Positions 17,365 to 25,839 of a stretch of 43,513 nucleotides of DNA are shown in pieces (position 1 is the first letter of the stretch; the number at the start of each line of letters is the position of its first letter). This DNA is from Dehalococcoidia bacterium (GTDB lineage Bacteria; Chloroflexota; Dehalococcoidia; Dehalococcoidales; UBA2162). The notes beneath the pieces are model-generated. The model was not told the origin of the DNA. It saw only the letters and a program-made list of their open reading frames with translations, and searched no databases. The position numbers and the translations under genes were made by a program. The stretch spans positions 1 through 43,513 of the forward strand of contig DUFA01000023.1 in NCBI GenBank assembly GCA_011191975.1, read 5' to 3'.

Positions 17365-18330
17365 ATGTATCATCGAATGCTGGTCCCACTGGATGGTTCG
17401 GAACTTGCAGAAGTTGTTTTTACTTACGCAAAGGAACTTGCCGGAAGGCTGGATATCGATGTTACCTTACTCCACGTTGCTTCACCTGCCGGTAAAAGCA
17501 TGCTGCCGATGCAACAGGCCTATATTAGGCGTGCTGCTGACAAAGTGAAGAAACAGGCCAGGGAAGTCCAACAGATTACGGGGATCGAGCAAGCAGCCGA
17601 AGCCGTAAAGGTAAAAGGTGAAATTGTCGAAGGATATCCAGCCGACGAGATTTTAAAATATGCGGAAGAGAATGAGTTTGACCTTATTCTGATGGCAACA
17701 AGAGGCCATTCTGGTCTGAGGAGATGGAGTATAGGGAGTGTTGCCTCTAAAGTGCTTAGTGCTTCAAAAATACCCGTCTGGCTGGTAAGAGCAGATCATA
17801 CTCCGGATCAAACTTATGATGAGTGGCCGACTAAGACACTCCTTGTTCCGCTGGATGGATCCGATCTAGCAGAAGAAGTACTCCCTCATGTTGAAATACT
17901 TGCCAGACAGAAAGGTGAAGAATCACTCGAAGTAGTTCTGTTAAGGGTTGCTGAAACACCCAGTATACCATCTTATTACGGCCCTGAACTTTCCGGTGTA
18001 TCTCTCAACTGGGGTGAGTTTATGCAACAGGAAGAAGTCAGGAGAAAGAAATCATCGATAGAATACCTAGATAAAATCGAAGAACAGTTAAAAGCTAAGA
18101 GTATTAATGTAAAATCAATTGTGGTCGAAGGCAAGGCTAACGACGAGATAATTAATTACGCCAACAGTAATCCTTATACCATGATCGTAATTGCCAGCCA
18201 TGGTCGTTCCGGATTAAGCAGGCTGGTATACGGAAGTGTTGCGGCAAATCTCCTTAATGGAGTTACCTGTCCGATTTTTATGGTTAAACCTAAACCAAAG
18301 GAAAAAGAGAAAGAAAAAGAGAACGAGTAA
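17365..18330 (+). CDS. Tandem universal stress protein
   Basis: Two UspA domains in one 321-residue chain. Each has the ATP-binding G-x2-G-x9-G-(S/T) signature: GHSGLRRWSIGSVASK near residue 116 and GRSGLSRLVYGSVAAN near 277. The protein ends in a highly charged Lys/Glu repeat (KPKEKEKEKENE). Usp proteins bind nucleotides and support survival under stress; a specific role cannot be read here. It has AGGAGG before its ATG and its own putative promoter, and it splits the ilv and leu halves of the operon where ilvC would be expected. Confidence 0.93.
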   Translation: MYHRMLVPLDGSELAEVVFTYAKELAGRLDIDVTLLHVASPAGKSMLPMQQAYIRRAADKVKKQAREVQQITGIEQAAEAVKVKGEIVEGYPADEILKYAEENEFDLILMATRGHSGLRRWSIGSVASKVLSASKIPVWLVRADHTPDQTYDEWPTKTLLVPLDGSDLAEEVLPHVEILARQKGEESLEVVLLRVAETPSIPSYYGPELSGVSLNWGEFMQQEEVRRKKSSIEYLDKIEEQLKAKSINVKSIVVEGKANDEIINYANSNPYTMIVIASHGRSGLSRLVYGSVAANLLNGVTCPIFMVKPKPKEKEKEKENE

Positions 18331-18342
18331 TTACTGAATACT

Positions 18343-18414
18343 ATGTATCCATTTATTGACATAAAAATTGCTGGGAGGAATATCCTCATCCTTACTTGCC
18401 CCTCTCTGAAATAA
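18343..18414 (+). CDS. Possible second leader peptide upstream of leuA
   Basis: A 23-codon frame containing Ile-Asp-Ile-Lys-Ile and then Asn-Ile-Leu-Ile-Leu-Thr (codons 18379-18396), ending in the loop of a 7-bp hairpin (CCCCTCT 18399-18405 with AGAGGGG 18414-18420). Ile and Leu are enriched, but no Shine-Dalgarno is visible and no T-tract follows the hairpin, so it is not a classical attenuator. It could be chance. A TTGACA at 18356-18361 lies inside it. Confidence 0.25.
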   Translation: MYPFIDIKIAGRNILILTCPSLK

Positions 18415-18501
18415 GAGGGGGGATGATCCTGTACATTCAAAAAATAAAATGAGGAGAAATATTTCTATGAGGAACATCAGTTCAAGATGATCCTCCCAGG
18501 A
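18373..18501 (+). promoter_or_regulatory. Alternative pairings controlling leuA start
   Basis: GGGAGGA (18373-18379) is exactly complementary to TCCTCCC (18491-18497). The latter also pairs locally with AGGA (18498-18501), which is part of the leuA Shine-Dalgarno. The two folds exclude each other, so the upstream pairing would free the ribosome binding site. The upstream arm lies inside the possible leader frame, just before its ILIL codons. This is structural inference only. Confidence 0.3.
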
Positions 18502-18508
18502 GACAATA

Positions 18509-20026
18509 ATGGATAAAGTAATAATATTCGATACCACACTAAGAGACGGTGAACAGGCAGCCGGAGCTACTCTAAATATCCAGGAAAAGGTTGAAATTGC
18601 CAGGCAACTGGAAAAGCTGGGCGTTGATGTTATCGAAGCAGGAATGCCTGTGAACTCTCGAACCGAACTGGAAGCAGTCGCACAGATTTCCAAAGAAGTA
18701 CGCAATGCTACTATTTGTGGTTTAGCACGCGCACTTCCCGCTGATATTGATAGAGCATGGGAAGCAGTTAAAGAAGCTGAGGATCCTCGAATACATGTCT
18801 TTCTCTCTGCGTCCGACATCCATATCATGCATCAGCTTAAGAAAAACCGTAACGAGATTTTGGAAATGGCACGAGCAGGTGTTGCCAGGGCAAAAGGATA
18901 TCTACAGAACGTTGAATTCTCACCGATGGATGCCAGCCGGGCTGAACCAGCATACATCTACCAGATGCTTGAAGCGGTGATCGACGCTGGAGCTACGACA
19001 GTTAACATTCCTGATACGGTCGGGTATGCCATGCCTGATGAATTCGGAAGCCTGATAGAAGGCATTTTGAAAAATGTATCCAATATAGACAAGGCAATAA
19101 TAAGCATTCACTGCCATAACGATCTTGGTATGGCAGTAGCCAACAGTCTGGAAGCTATCAAACGCGGAGCGAGACAGGCAGAGTGTACTATAAACGGTAT
19201 TGGTGAAAGAGCCGGCAATGCTTCACTGGAAGAAATTGTTATGTCCATCAAGACACGTCGTGACTTCTATAATCTCGAAACGGGAATCGATACCACACAA
19301 ATATACAAAACCAGCAGACTGGTCAGCGACCTGACAGGTTTTCCGGTTCAACCTAATAAAGCCATTGTCGGGGGGAATGCCTTCCGGCATGAGTCCGGTA
19401 TTCACCAGGATGGCGTTATCAAGATGCCTATTACCTACGAAATCATCGAACCTCAAGCAGTGGGAATTCCTGCGAGTACGCTGGTCCTGGGAAAATTGAG
19501 TGGAAGGCATGCCTTCAGGGAAAGACTGGCAGAACTGGGTTATAGCCTGACAGAAGAAGAATTTACCCAGGCATTTGCTGCCTTCAAGGAACTTGCCGAA
19601 AAGAAAAAAGAAATTACCGATAGAGATATAGAATCGCTTCTTGCTGAAGAGAAACGCACTGTCACTGAAGATTACCGTCTTAAACGACTACAGGTAACAT
19701 GCGGAGATAAAGGGATGCCGACCGCTGCTGTGAGACTCATCACACCTGATGAACGAACGATCGAAGACGCTGCCTTAGGGACAGGCCCTGTCGATGCGGT
19801 ATACAAGGCGATCAATCGTCTCGTCGGCGTCCCAAATAAACTTACAGAATTTAGTGTAAAGTCGGTAACCGAAGGTATTGACGCTATCGGTGAGGTGCTA
19901 ATCAGGATTGAAAGCGACGGTATATCCTATACAGGGCGCGGTGCGGATACCGATATTATCGTGGCCAGTGCAAGAGCGTATATTAACGCCTTGAACCGTC
20001 TTATTGCTGCAAAAAGAGCTGCATAA
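18509..20026 (+). CDS. leuA: 2-isopropylmalate synthase
   Basis: First committed step of leucine synthesis: acetyl-CoA plus 2-ketoisovalerate to 2-isopropylmalate. The 505 residues fit the long form with a C-terminal allosteric LeuA dimer domain. Seen: [15 protein letters not shown] at 8-22, [12 protein letters not shown] near 200, [14 protein letters not shown], and [14 protein letters not shown] at the linker. The regulatory domain (from about 390) suggests leucine feedback inhibition. The start ATG is preceded by AGGAGA. The upstream 178 bases contain candidate regulatory folds. Confidence 0.95.
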   Translation: MDKVIIFDTTLRDGEQAAGATLNIQEKVEIARQLEKLGVDVIEAGMPVNSRTELEAVAQISKEVRNATICGLARALPADIDRAWEAVKEAEDPRIHVFLSASDIHIMHQLKKNRNEILEMARAGVARAKGYLQNVEFSPMDASRAEPAYIYQMLEAVIDAGATTVNIPDTVGYAMPDEFGSLIEGILKNVSNIDKAIISIHCHNDLGMAVANSLEAIKRGARQAECTINGIGERAGNASLEEIVMSIKTRRDFYNLETGIDTTQIYKTSRLVSDLTGFPVQPNKAIVGGNAFRHESGIHQDGVIKMPITYEIIEPQAVGIPASTLVLGKLSGRHAFRERLAELGYSLTEEEFTQAFAAFKELAEKKKEITDRDIESLLAEEKRTVTEDYRLKRLQVTCGDKGMPTAAVRLITPDERTIEDAALGTGPVDAVYKAINRLVGVPNKLTEFSVKSVTEGIDAIGEVLIRIESDGISYTGRGADTDIIVASARAYINALNRLIAAKRAA

Positions 20027-20113
20027 AGACCGTCTGGTAACGAAAATAGTATACTGGTAATGACAGGCAGGCTTATTCCAGAAAGAACATAAGAATATAT
20101 AGAGGTGTGTGAA

Positions 20114-21364
20114 GTGACATTAGTTGAAAAAATTCTAGCCGTCCATTCGGGAAAGGACAGAGTAAGTCCTGGAGAATTCATCAACGCCAGGGTCGATGTC
20201 ATACTGGCTAATGATATAACGGCACCGATAGCTATCAAGGAATTCAGGAAGATAGGTGTCGATAAGGTTTTCGATCCTTTAAAGATAGTAATGGTGGCCG
20301 ACCATTTTGTACCGAATAAAGATATACTTTCGGCTGAACAGGCAAAGTTCATGCGAGATTTTTGTCTCGAGCAAGGTATAAAATGCTATGACGTTGGTGA
20401 AATGGGTATTGAGCATGTGCTGCTTCCCGAAAAGGGTATAGTACTTCCCGGAGATGTGATTATAGGAGCTGACTCGCATACATGCACTTATGGCGCTATC
20501 GGTGCGTTTTCAACCGGAATGGGTTCGACCGATATCGCTTCAGCAATGGCAACCGGATATATCTGGATGAAAGTACCCCAAACAATTAAGTTCGTGTATA
20601 ACGGTACATTGAGTAAATGGGTTGGCGGTAAGGATCTGATACTTCATACTATTGGCGATATAGGTGTGGACGGTGCTCTGTATTCGGCTATGGAGTTTAC
20701 CGGTAAGGCTATTAGCAGCCTCCCCATGGATGGACGATTCACCATGGCAAATATGGCTATTGAAGCCGGAGCGAAAGCAGGAATATTCCATGTAGACGGA
20801 AAAACGTCAGCTTATCTCAAACTGCGTGCGAAACGGGAATACACCATTTACGAACCGGATATTGATGCCGAATATGAAAAGGTTATCGAGTACGATGTTT
20901 CTTCACTCGAACCGCAGGTATCTCTTCCCCATTTACCATCCAATGCCAAACCGGTTAGCCAGGTAAAAGGCATAAAAATCGATCAGGCTGTAATTGGCAG
21001 CTGTACTAATGGTCGTCTGGAAGACCTGAGACTTGCTGTCGAGGTACTGAAAGACAGGCATGTACACCCGCATGTGCGTTGCATAATCATTCCAGGAACT
21101 CAACAAGTGTATCTTGACGCATTGAAGGAAGGTATTATCGAAAAACTCTTAAAAGCAGGTGCAGCTGTAAGTACACCTACTTGCGGACCATGCCTGGGCG
21201 GTCATATGGGTGTATTGGCAGAAGGAGAAAAATGCATATCTACAACCAACAGAAATTTCGTTGGTAGAATGGGACACACGAAATCTGAAGTATATCTTGC
21301 CAATCCGGCTGTGGCTATGGCAAGCGCTATTACCGGTGAGATAACCAGGCCTGATAACGTATAA
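20114..21364 (+). CDS. leuC: 3-isopropylmalate dehydratase, large subunit
   Basis: Aconitase-family subunit isomerising 2- to 3-isopropylmalate with LeuD. [4Fe-4S] ligands are in [11 protein letters not shown] and [13 protein letters not shown]. About 416 residues fits the HacA/LeuC type of anaerobes and archaea. Two GTG starts are possible (20105 and 20114). I chose 20114 because GAGG lies 8 bases upstream and the N-terminus MTLVEKILA fits the family; for 20105 the purine tract is too close. The small subunit follows after an inserted MGMT-like gene. Confidence 0.94.
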   Translation: MTLVEKILAVHSGKDRVSPGEFINARVDVILANDITAPIAIKEFRKIGVDKVFDPLKIVMVADHFVPNKDILSAEQAKFMRDFCLEQGIKCYDVGEMGIEHVLLPEKGIVLPGDVIIGADSHTCTYGAIGAFSTGMGSTDIASAMATGYIWMKVPQTIKFVYNGTLSKWVGGKDLILHTIGDIGVDGALYSAMEFTGKAISSLPMDGRFTMANMAIEAGAKAGIFHVDGKTSAYLKLRAKREYTIYEPDIDAEYEKVIEYDVSSLEPQVSLPHLPSNAKPVSQVKGIKIDQAVIGSCTNGRLEDLRLAVEVLKDRHVHPHVRCIIIPGTQQVYLDALKEGIIEKLLKAGAAVSTPTCGPCLGGHMGVLAEGEKCISTTNRNFVGRMGHTKSEVYLANPAVAMASAITGEITRPDNV

Positions 21365-21399
21365 TGCTGGCTGGCATTCTAAGTACGCCTAAAACGGAC

Positions 21400-21433
21400 G
21401 AAGGATCTCCTTTCAAATGAGATAAGATCCTTC
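21400..21433 (+). terminator. Hairpin between leuC and the MGMT-like gene
   Basis: GAAGGATCT (21400-21408) pairs with AGATCCTTC (21425-21433), followed by TTTCC. An alternative inner stem ATCTC/GAGAT (21405-21409 with 21419-21423) competes with it. It may attenuate transcription into the next genes or be a processing site. Confidence 0.45.
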
Positions 21434-21484
21434 TTTCCGAAAACATCGGAACTCAGGATGACATACTCTCAGGAGGTGAAGTTG

Positions 21485-21961
21485 ATGGCTAAACTAAAGA
21501 AATCCTGGAAAGAGAAACTGCACGAAGACAGGAAAACTGAAGTTGTCGAGATAACCGGGAAAATGAGTCAGAAATGGGGAACCGGCACTTGTGTGATACC
21601 GGCACCAATGGAAGTAGATGAACTTATGAGAATGGTTCCCATGGGAAAACTGATAACGATCAACCAGATAAGAGAGACGCTGGCGAGGAGACATGGCGCT
21701 ACGATTGGCTGACCTATCACAACCGGCATTTTTGCCGGGATCGCGGCACGTGCGGCCGCTGAAGATGAAGCCGAAGGAATCCATGAGATTACTCCTTACT
21801 GGCGGACTTTAAAATCAAAAGGTGAACTGAATGAGAAGTACCCCGGAGGACTTGAAGGACAGGCAGAGCGGTTAGAAAAAGAAGGACATACAATCGAGCT
21901 TGACAGGAAGGGAAAACCTAAAAAGGTAAAGGGCTTTGAGAAAAGCCTGATCGAAGTGTAA
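21485..21961 (+). CDS. MGMT-like DNA-binding protein with in-frame TGA (Sec candidate)
   Basis: Small protein of the MGMT/ATL C-terminal winged-helix family (DNA-binding domain of O6-alkylguanine methyltransferases). The ATG at 21485 has AGGAGG 8 bases upstream. The frame is open for 158 codons except one TGA at 21710-21712 (codon 76). Before it come the wing-HTH ([22 protein letters not shown]); after it [28 protein letters not shown] and [11 protein letters not shown], all family blocks. Homologues, as I recall them, read GATI(G/A)CPITTGIF, so TGA replaces the conserved, probably reactive cysteine. Sec insertion is one reading; a nonsense mutation or sequencing error is the other. A stop at TGA would leave 75 residues. 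Confidence 0.75.
21723..21759 (+). promoter_or_regulatory. Hairpins just after the in-frame TGA
   Basis: Stem one is CCGGC (21723-21727) with GCCGG (21734-21738), loop ATTTTT, starting 10 bases after the TGA. Stem two is GCGGC (21743-21747) with GCCGC (21755-21759), loop ACGTGCG. Bacterial SECIS elements lie in this place, but neither loop has the G in the first two positions that is usual, so SECIS identity is doubtful. Confidence 0.25.
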
Positions 21962-21980
21962 ACACCGAGGAGATTTAATA

Positions 21981-22484
21981 ATGCTGGAAGGAAAAGTACA
22001 TAAATTCGGCGCGGACGTAAACACCGATGAGATTATCCCGGCTCGATACTTGTATCTCTCCGAACCGGATGAGCTGGCAGAGCATTGCATGGAAGATATA
22101 GACGCTGATTTTTTGAAAAAGGTTGAACCGGGAGATATCATAGTGGCTACCACCAATTTCGGTTGTGGGTCGTCCCGTGAACATGCCCCTATAGCCATAA
22201 AAGCTTCAGGCATATCATGTGTCATTGCGAAAAGCTTTGCCCGTATATTCTTCCGAAATTCTATCAATATAGGTTTACCATTGCTTGAATGCGAGGAAGC
22301 GGTGGATGGAATAGAAAATGGTGATGTAGTGGAAGTCGACCTCGCGAGGGGTATGATAACAAATACCAAGAGTGGCAAGATATACGCAGCCAAGCCGTAT
22401 CCCGGATTCATGGGAGAGCTTATCGCTGCCGGCGGTCTTATAGAATATACAAAGAAAGAAGTTGAAAAACTGAGGAGGAGTTAA
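21981..22484 (+). CDS. leuD: 3-isopropylmalate dehydratase, small subunit
   Basis: Swivel-domain partner of LeuC, 167 residues, matching the short archaeal/anaerobe type. Signatures: [12 protein letters not shown] at about 13-24 and [14 protein letters not shown] near 57-70. The stop TAA overlaps the leuB start (TAATG), so the two are translationally coupled. AGGAG precedes its ATG. Confidence 0.96.
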   Translation: MLEGKVHKFGADVNTDEIIPARYLYLSEPDELAEHCMEDIDADFLKKVEPGDIIVATTNFGCGSSREHAPIAIKASGISCVIAKSFARIFFRNSINIGLPLLECEEAVDGIENGDVVEVDLARGMITNTKSGKIYAAKPYPGFMGELIAAGGLIEYTKKEVEKLRRS

Positions 22485-23581
22485 TGCAATTCAATATTGC
22501 CGTACTGCCGGGTGACGGCATAGGTGTGGATGTTTGTACTGAAGCGGTTAAAGTATTGAGAACAGTAGGGAAGAAGTATGGTCATGAATTTAAACTAAAA
22601 GAGGGTTTGGTTGGCGGGATTGCTATCGACGAGACGGGTGAACCCCTGCCGAAAGAAACTCTTAAAATATGCAGGATTTCACAGGCGGTTATGCTTGGTG
22701 CAGTTGGCGGTACCAAATGGGACGACCCGAACGCGAAGACCAGACCGGAAAACGGTCTTCTTGAGCTCAGAAAGAAGATGGGGCTGTTTGCCAACCTGCG
22801 ACCTGTAAAAGTATTTCCCATGCTCATAAATGGCACCAATCTAAAACCGGAGATAATCGACGGAGTCGATTTCATTTTTATCAGAGAACTTACCGGCGGT
22901 CTGTATTTCGGTAAGCCGAAGAAACGCTGGGAAACTGCCGGTGGCAGGAAAGCCGTCGATTCGATGCTGTATTCAGAGCAAGAAATTGACAGGATCGTCC
23001 GGGTTGGCTTCGAACTGGCGCGTACACGGGGTAAGAAACTGATTTCCGTTGATAAAGCAAATGTACTCGAGTCTTCACGATTGTGGAGAACAGTTGCGAT
23101 GGAGGTGGCTGGAGATTATCCGGACGTGGAAATCGAGCACATGCTGGTAGATGCCTGTGCCATGCGTATTATCCAGAATCCTAAATACCTGGATGTCCTG
23201 GTTACTGAAAATACATTCGGTGATATTCTTACCGACGAAGCATCGATGCTTGCTGGCTCAATGGGTATGCTGGCATCAGCAAGTCTTGCCGGCGTACCAC
23301 AGGAAGGAAAAGCAATACCGGGGCTCTACGAACCGATTCACGGCAGTGCACCGCGTCGAGCCGGGCTTGACATGGCAAATCCGATAGCAATGATACTCAG
23401 TACGGCGATGATGCTCAGGTATTCCCTGTGCCTAAATGAAGAAGCGAAAGCAGTAGAGGACGCGGTTGAGTCAGTTCTCAATCATGGATATCGCACCTAT
23501 GATATAATGGACGAGGGTAAAACCAAGGTTGGAACAGCCAGAATGGGAGACCTTATAAGCAAAGCCATAGAGGAGAAATAA
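22484..23581 (+). CDS. leuB: 3-isopropylmalate dehydrogenase
   Basis: NAD-dependent oxidative decarboxylation of 3-isopropylmalate to 2-ketoisocaproate. The 365 residues include the N-terminal LPGDGIG block, RPENGLLELRKKMGLFANLRP, the catalytic YS and K regions, and ENTFGDILTDEASMLAGSMG. GLYEPIHGSAP is the cofactor loop of LeuB rather than isocitrate dehydrogenase. It is coupled to leuD at the 5' end and to cimA at the 3' end. Confidence 0.96.
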   Translation: MQFNIAVLPGDGIGVDVCTEAVKVLRTVGKKYGHEFKLKEGLVGGIAIDETGEPLPKETLKICRISQAVMLGAVGGTKWDDPNAKTRPENGLLELRKKMGLFANLRPVKVFPMLINGTNLKPEIIDGVDFIFIRELTGGLYFGKPKKRWETAGGRKAVDSMLYSEQEIDRIVRVGFELARTRGKKLISVDKANVLESSRLWRTVAMEVAGDYPDVEIEHMLVDACAMRIIQNPKYLDVLVTENTFGDILTDEASMLAGSMGMLASASLAGVPQEGKAIPGLYEPIHGSAPRRAGLDMANPIAMILSTAMMLRYSLCLNEEAKAVEDAVESVLNHGYRTYDIMDEGKTKVGTARMGDLISKAIEEK

Positions 23582-25180
23582 TTGGCTTCCGTAGAAATAT
23601 ACGATACTACTCTCCGTGATGGTGCTCAGAGTGAAGGAATATCCTTTTCCCTGGGTGATAAAATTCATATTGTCGAAAAACTTGATGAACTTGGTGTTCG
23701 CTACATCGAAGGTGGCTGGCCAGGATCAAATCCGAAGGACGCTGCATTCTTTAAACGTGTTCAGAAAGTCAAACTCCGGAACGCAAGAATAGCCGTCTTC
23801 GGAAGCACACGTCGTGTGGGTATTAAAGCTGAAGAAGATAAAAATGTCATAATGCTGGTAGATTCAGGTGCTTCAGTCGCAACGATTGTAGCAAAGGCAT
23901 CAGCGCTTCAGGTGAAGCATGTACTTAACACGACTCGTGAAGAAAACCTCAACATGATAGAAAATACTATCAGGTATTTGAAATCCAAAGAAATGACGGT
24001 TTTTCTTGATGCTGAGCACTACTTTGACGGCTATAAATCGGATCCTGAATATGCTCTACAGTGTGTTAGGGCAGGTGCTGAAGCAGGCGCTGATTGTATC
24101 GTATTATGCGAAACAAACGGTGGAGCTTTGCCCGATGAAGTTGAGAAGGCAGTTAAAGCCGCGAAAAAAGCGACAGGTACTCCTCTGGGCATACATACTC
24201 ATAATGATGCTGGTCTGGCAGTTGCTAACACCCTCGTGGCAGTAAAGGCAGGAGTAACCCATGTACAGGGAACGATAAATGGATACGGAGAACGCACCGG
24301 TAATGCGAATTTGTGTTCTATCATTCCGTCGTTAAAGCTTAAGATGAATATCGAATGCATTTCAGATGAACAGCTGGCAAAGCTAACCGAGATATCTCAT
24401 TTTATAAGTGAACTGGCAAATCAAGCTCCCGCTCCTTTCGCCCCTTATGTCGGATCCAGCGCTTTCAGTCATAAAGCTGGATATCATATGGACGGTATGC
24501 AAAAATGGCCTGAGGCCTATCAGCATATTGATCCGACAAGAGTTGGCAATCAACAGAGAACCGTTGTTTCCGAACTTTCTGGAAAGCGGAATATATCGTT
24601 TTTAGCCCAAGAAATGGGTATTAAGCTTGAAGCACGATCACCCGAAACAAAAGATCTTCTCCAGAAAGTAAAGCAGCTTGAGAGTCGGGGGTTTCAGTAC
24701 GAACATGCTCAGGCATCTTTTGAAATGCTGGTTCGCCGTGCTACTTCGGACTATGTCCCTCCATTCGAGTTGGTAGATTATATGGTTGTTGTTGAAAGCA
24801 AGCGGCGTCAACCAACGAAAACAAATACCGAAGACATGCTTTCAGAAGCTATGGTAAAAGTGAAAATAGGGGATGAATTATTCCATACTGCTGCTGAAGG
24901 CAACGGACCGGTGAATGCACTCGATGATGCTCTACGAAAGGCCCTGCTTCAATATTACCCAAGCCTGAAAGTAGTCAAACTAGTTGACTACAAAGTGCGT
25001 ATTCTTGAAGAAAGTACCGGTACTGAGTCTCAGGTACGTGTGCTGATTGAATCAAGCGATGGCAACGAAGAATGGACTACCGTTGGCAGTTCTACCAATA
25101 TCATCGAAGCGAGCTGGATGGCACTCGCCGACAGCCTTGAATACTGGCTCAACAAAAATGAAAAAACTATCCGGTCGTAA
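23582..25180 (+). CDS. cimA: (R)-citramalate synthase
   Basis: Condenses acetyl-CoA and pyruvate to citramalate, the threonine-independent route to 2-ketobutyrate for isoleucine. 532 residues. DTTLRDGAQSEGISF (8-22), IHTHNDAGLAVAN and NGYGERTGNANL are shared with LeuA, but the N-terminal DGAQSEGISFS form and total length indicate the CimA subgroup. The C-terminal LeuA-dimer domain suggests isoleucine feedback. The start is TTG, directly after the leuB stop. LeuCD and LeuB could also process citramalate, which fits the shared operon. Confidence 0.9.
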   Translation: MASVEIYDTTLRDGAQSEGISFSLGDKIHIVEKLDELGVRYIEGGWPGSNPKDAAFFKRVQKVKLRNARIAVFGSTRRVGIKAEEDKNVIMLVDSGASVATIVAKASALQVKHVLNTTREENLNMIENTIRYLKSKEMTVFLDAEHYFDGYKSDPEYALQCVRAGAEAGADCIVLCETNGGALPDEVEKAVKAAKKATGTPLGIHTHNDAGLAVANTLVAVKAGVTHVQGTINGYGERTGNANLCSIIPSLKLKMNIECISDEQLAKLTEISHFISELANQAPAPFAPYVGSSAFSHKAGYHMDGMQKWPEAYQHIDPTRVGNQQRTVVSELSGKRNISFLAQEMGIKLEARSPETKDLLQKVKQLESRGFQYEHAQASFEMLVRRATSDYVPPFELVDYMVVVESKRRQPTKTNTEDMLSEAMVKVKIGDELFHTAAEGNGPVNALDDALRKALLQYYPSLKVVKLVDYKVRILEESTGTESQVRVLIESSDGNEEWTTVGSSTNIIEASWMALADSLEYWLNKNEKTIRS

Positions 25181-25200
25181 GTTTAATATATACGACCGGA
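25170..25200. terminator. Bidirectional terminator between cimA and VOC gene
   Basis: TCCGGTCGTA (25170-25179) and TACGACCGGA (25191-25200) form a perfect 10-bp stem overlapping the cimA stop. On the minus strand it is followed by TAGTTTTTTC, a good T-tract, so it ends the leftward dprA-to-VOC run best; on the plus strand the following bases are only weakly T-rich. Confidence 0.7.
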
Positions 25201-25218
25201 CTATAGTTTGCCTGGATA

Positions 25219-25689
25219 CTAATTTTTTAGTGGAGGTGGTCCTGGAGGTCCTGATTGTTTTAACTCAATAACGACACCTCCCACTTTCCTGGCATCCATA
25301 TAGGCGTATTGTCCCTTTGCGTGATACATAACCGGGACGCCTTTGGCTTCGAGTTCCTCAACTTCCTTTTCCAGTTCATCTACCAGATAAGCAATATGGT
25401 TAGCGCCTTCACCATGCTCATCCATAAAAGTCTTGTTATAATTATCTCCTTCCACGGGTTCTGTCAATTCGAAAGACAGTGGTCCGAGATCCAGCATCTT
25501 TATCTTGATTTTCCAGGGTGGCGCGTCTGTCCTGTCATAGGTTCTAAGGTGTTCGAAATTAGCGCTGTCCAGCACGAATGCTGGCCTATCTGCCGCTTTT
25601 CCTCCAAGTGATTCGAAATACTTTACCGCCTCATCAACACTTTTTACGGATAAACCTACATGCCAGAGTGTCCAGTTTTCAACTCCCAT
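25219..25689 (-). CDS. VOC-family (glyoxalase-like) protein
   Basis: Vicinal-oxygen-chelate fold protein of 156 residues with two beta-alpha-beta-beta-beta modules. The N-terminal WTLWHVGLSVKSVDEAVKYFESLGG and the later GANHIAYLVDELEKEVEELEAKGV are the paired module starts; likely metal ligands are H10, Glu in SFELTEP, His in GANHIAYLV and Glu in VVIELKQ. It resembles methylmalonyl-CoA epimerase and lactoylglutathione lyase relatives; the substrate is unknown. It is the last gene of the leftward run and has a Pro/Gly-rich tail. Confidence 0.8.
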   Translation of the reverse strand: MGVENWTLWHVGLSVKSVDEAVKYFESLGGKAADRPAFVLDSANFEHLRTYDRTDAPPWKIKIKMLDLGPLSFELTEPVEGDNYNKTFMDEHGEGANHIAYLVDELEKEVEELEAKGVPVMYHAKGQYAYMDARKVGGVVIELKQSGPPGPPPLKN

Positions 25690-25721
25690 TTCTTTCTCCT
25701 TATTATATTAGTTTAAAACAA

Positions 25722-25761
25722 CCGACTCCAGGACGCCGTCTCTATGGACGAGATGAGTCGG
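25722..25761 (-). terminator. Terminator after cysM
   Basis: On the minus strand CCGACTC (25761-25755) pairs with GAGTCGG (25728-25722) around a 26-base interior that itself has a small TCTC/GAGA stem, followed by TTGTTTT. It lies 3' of the cysteine synthase gene and before the VOC gene. Confidence 0.55.
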
Positions 25762-25839
25762 GATAGCAGGTATTTCATTAAGTGTATACCGTAGATAAAC
25801 CTCTGACCATTCTTACTATAAGGTATCAATCATGCACTC

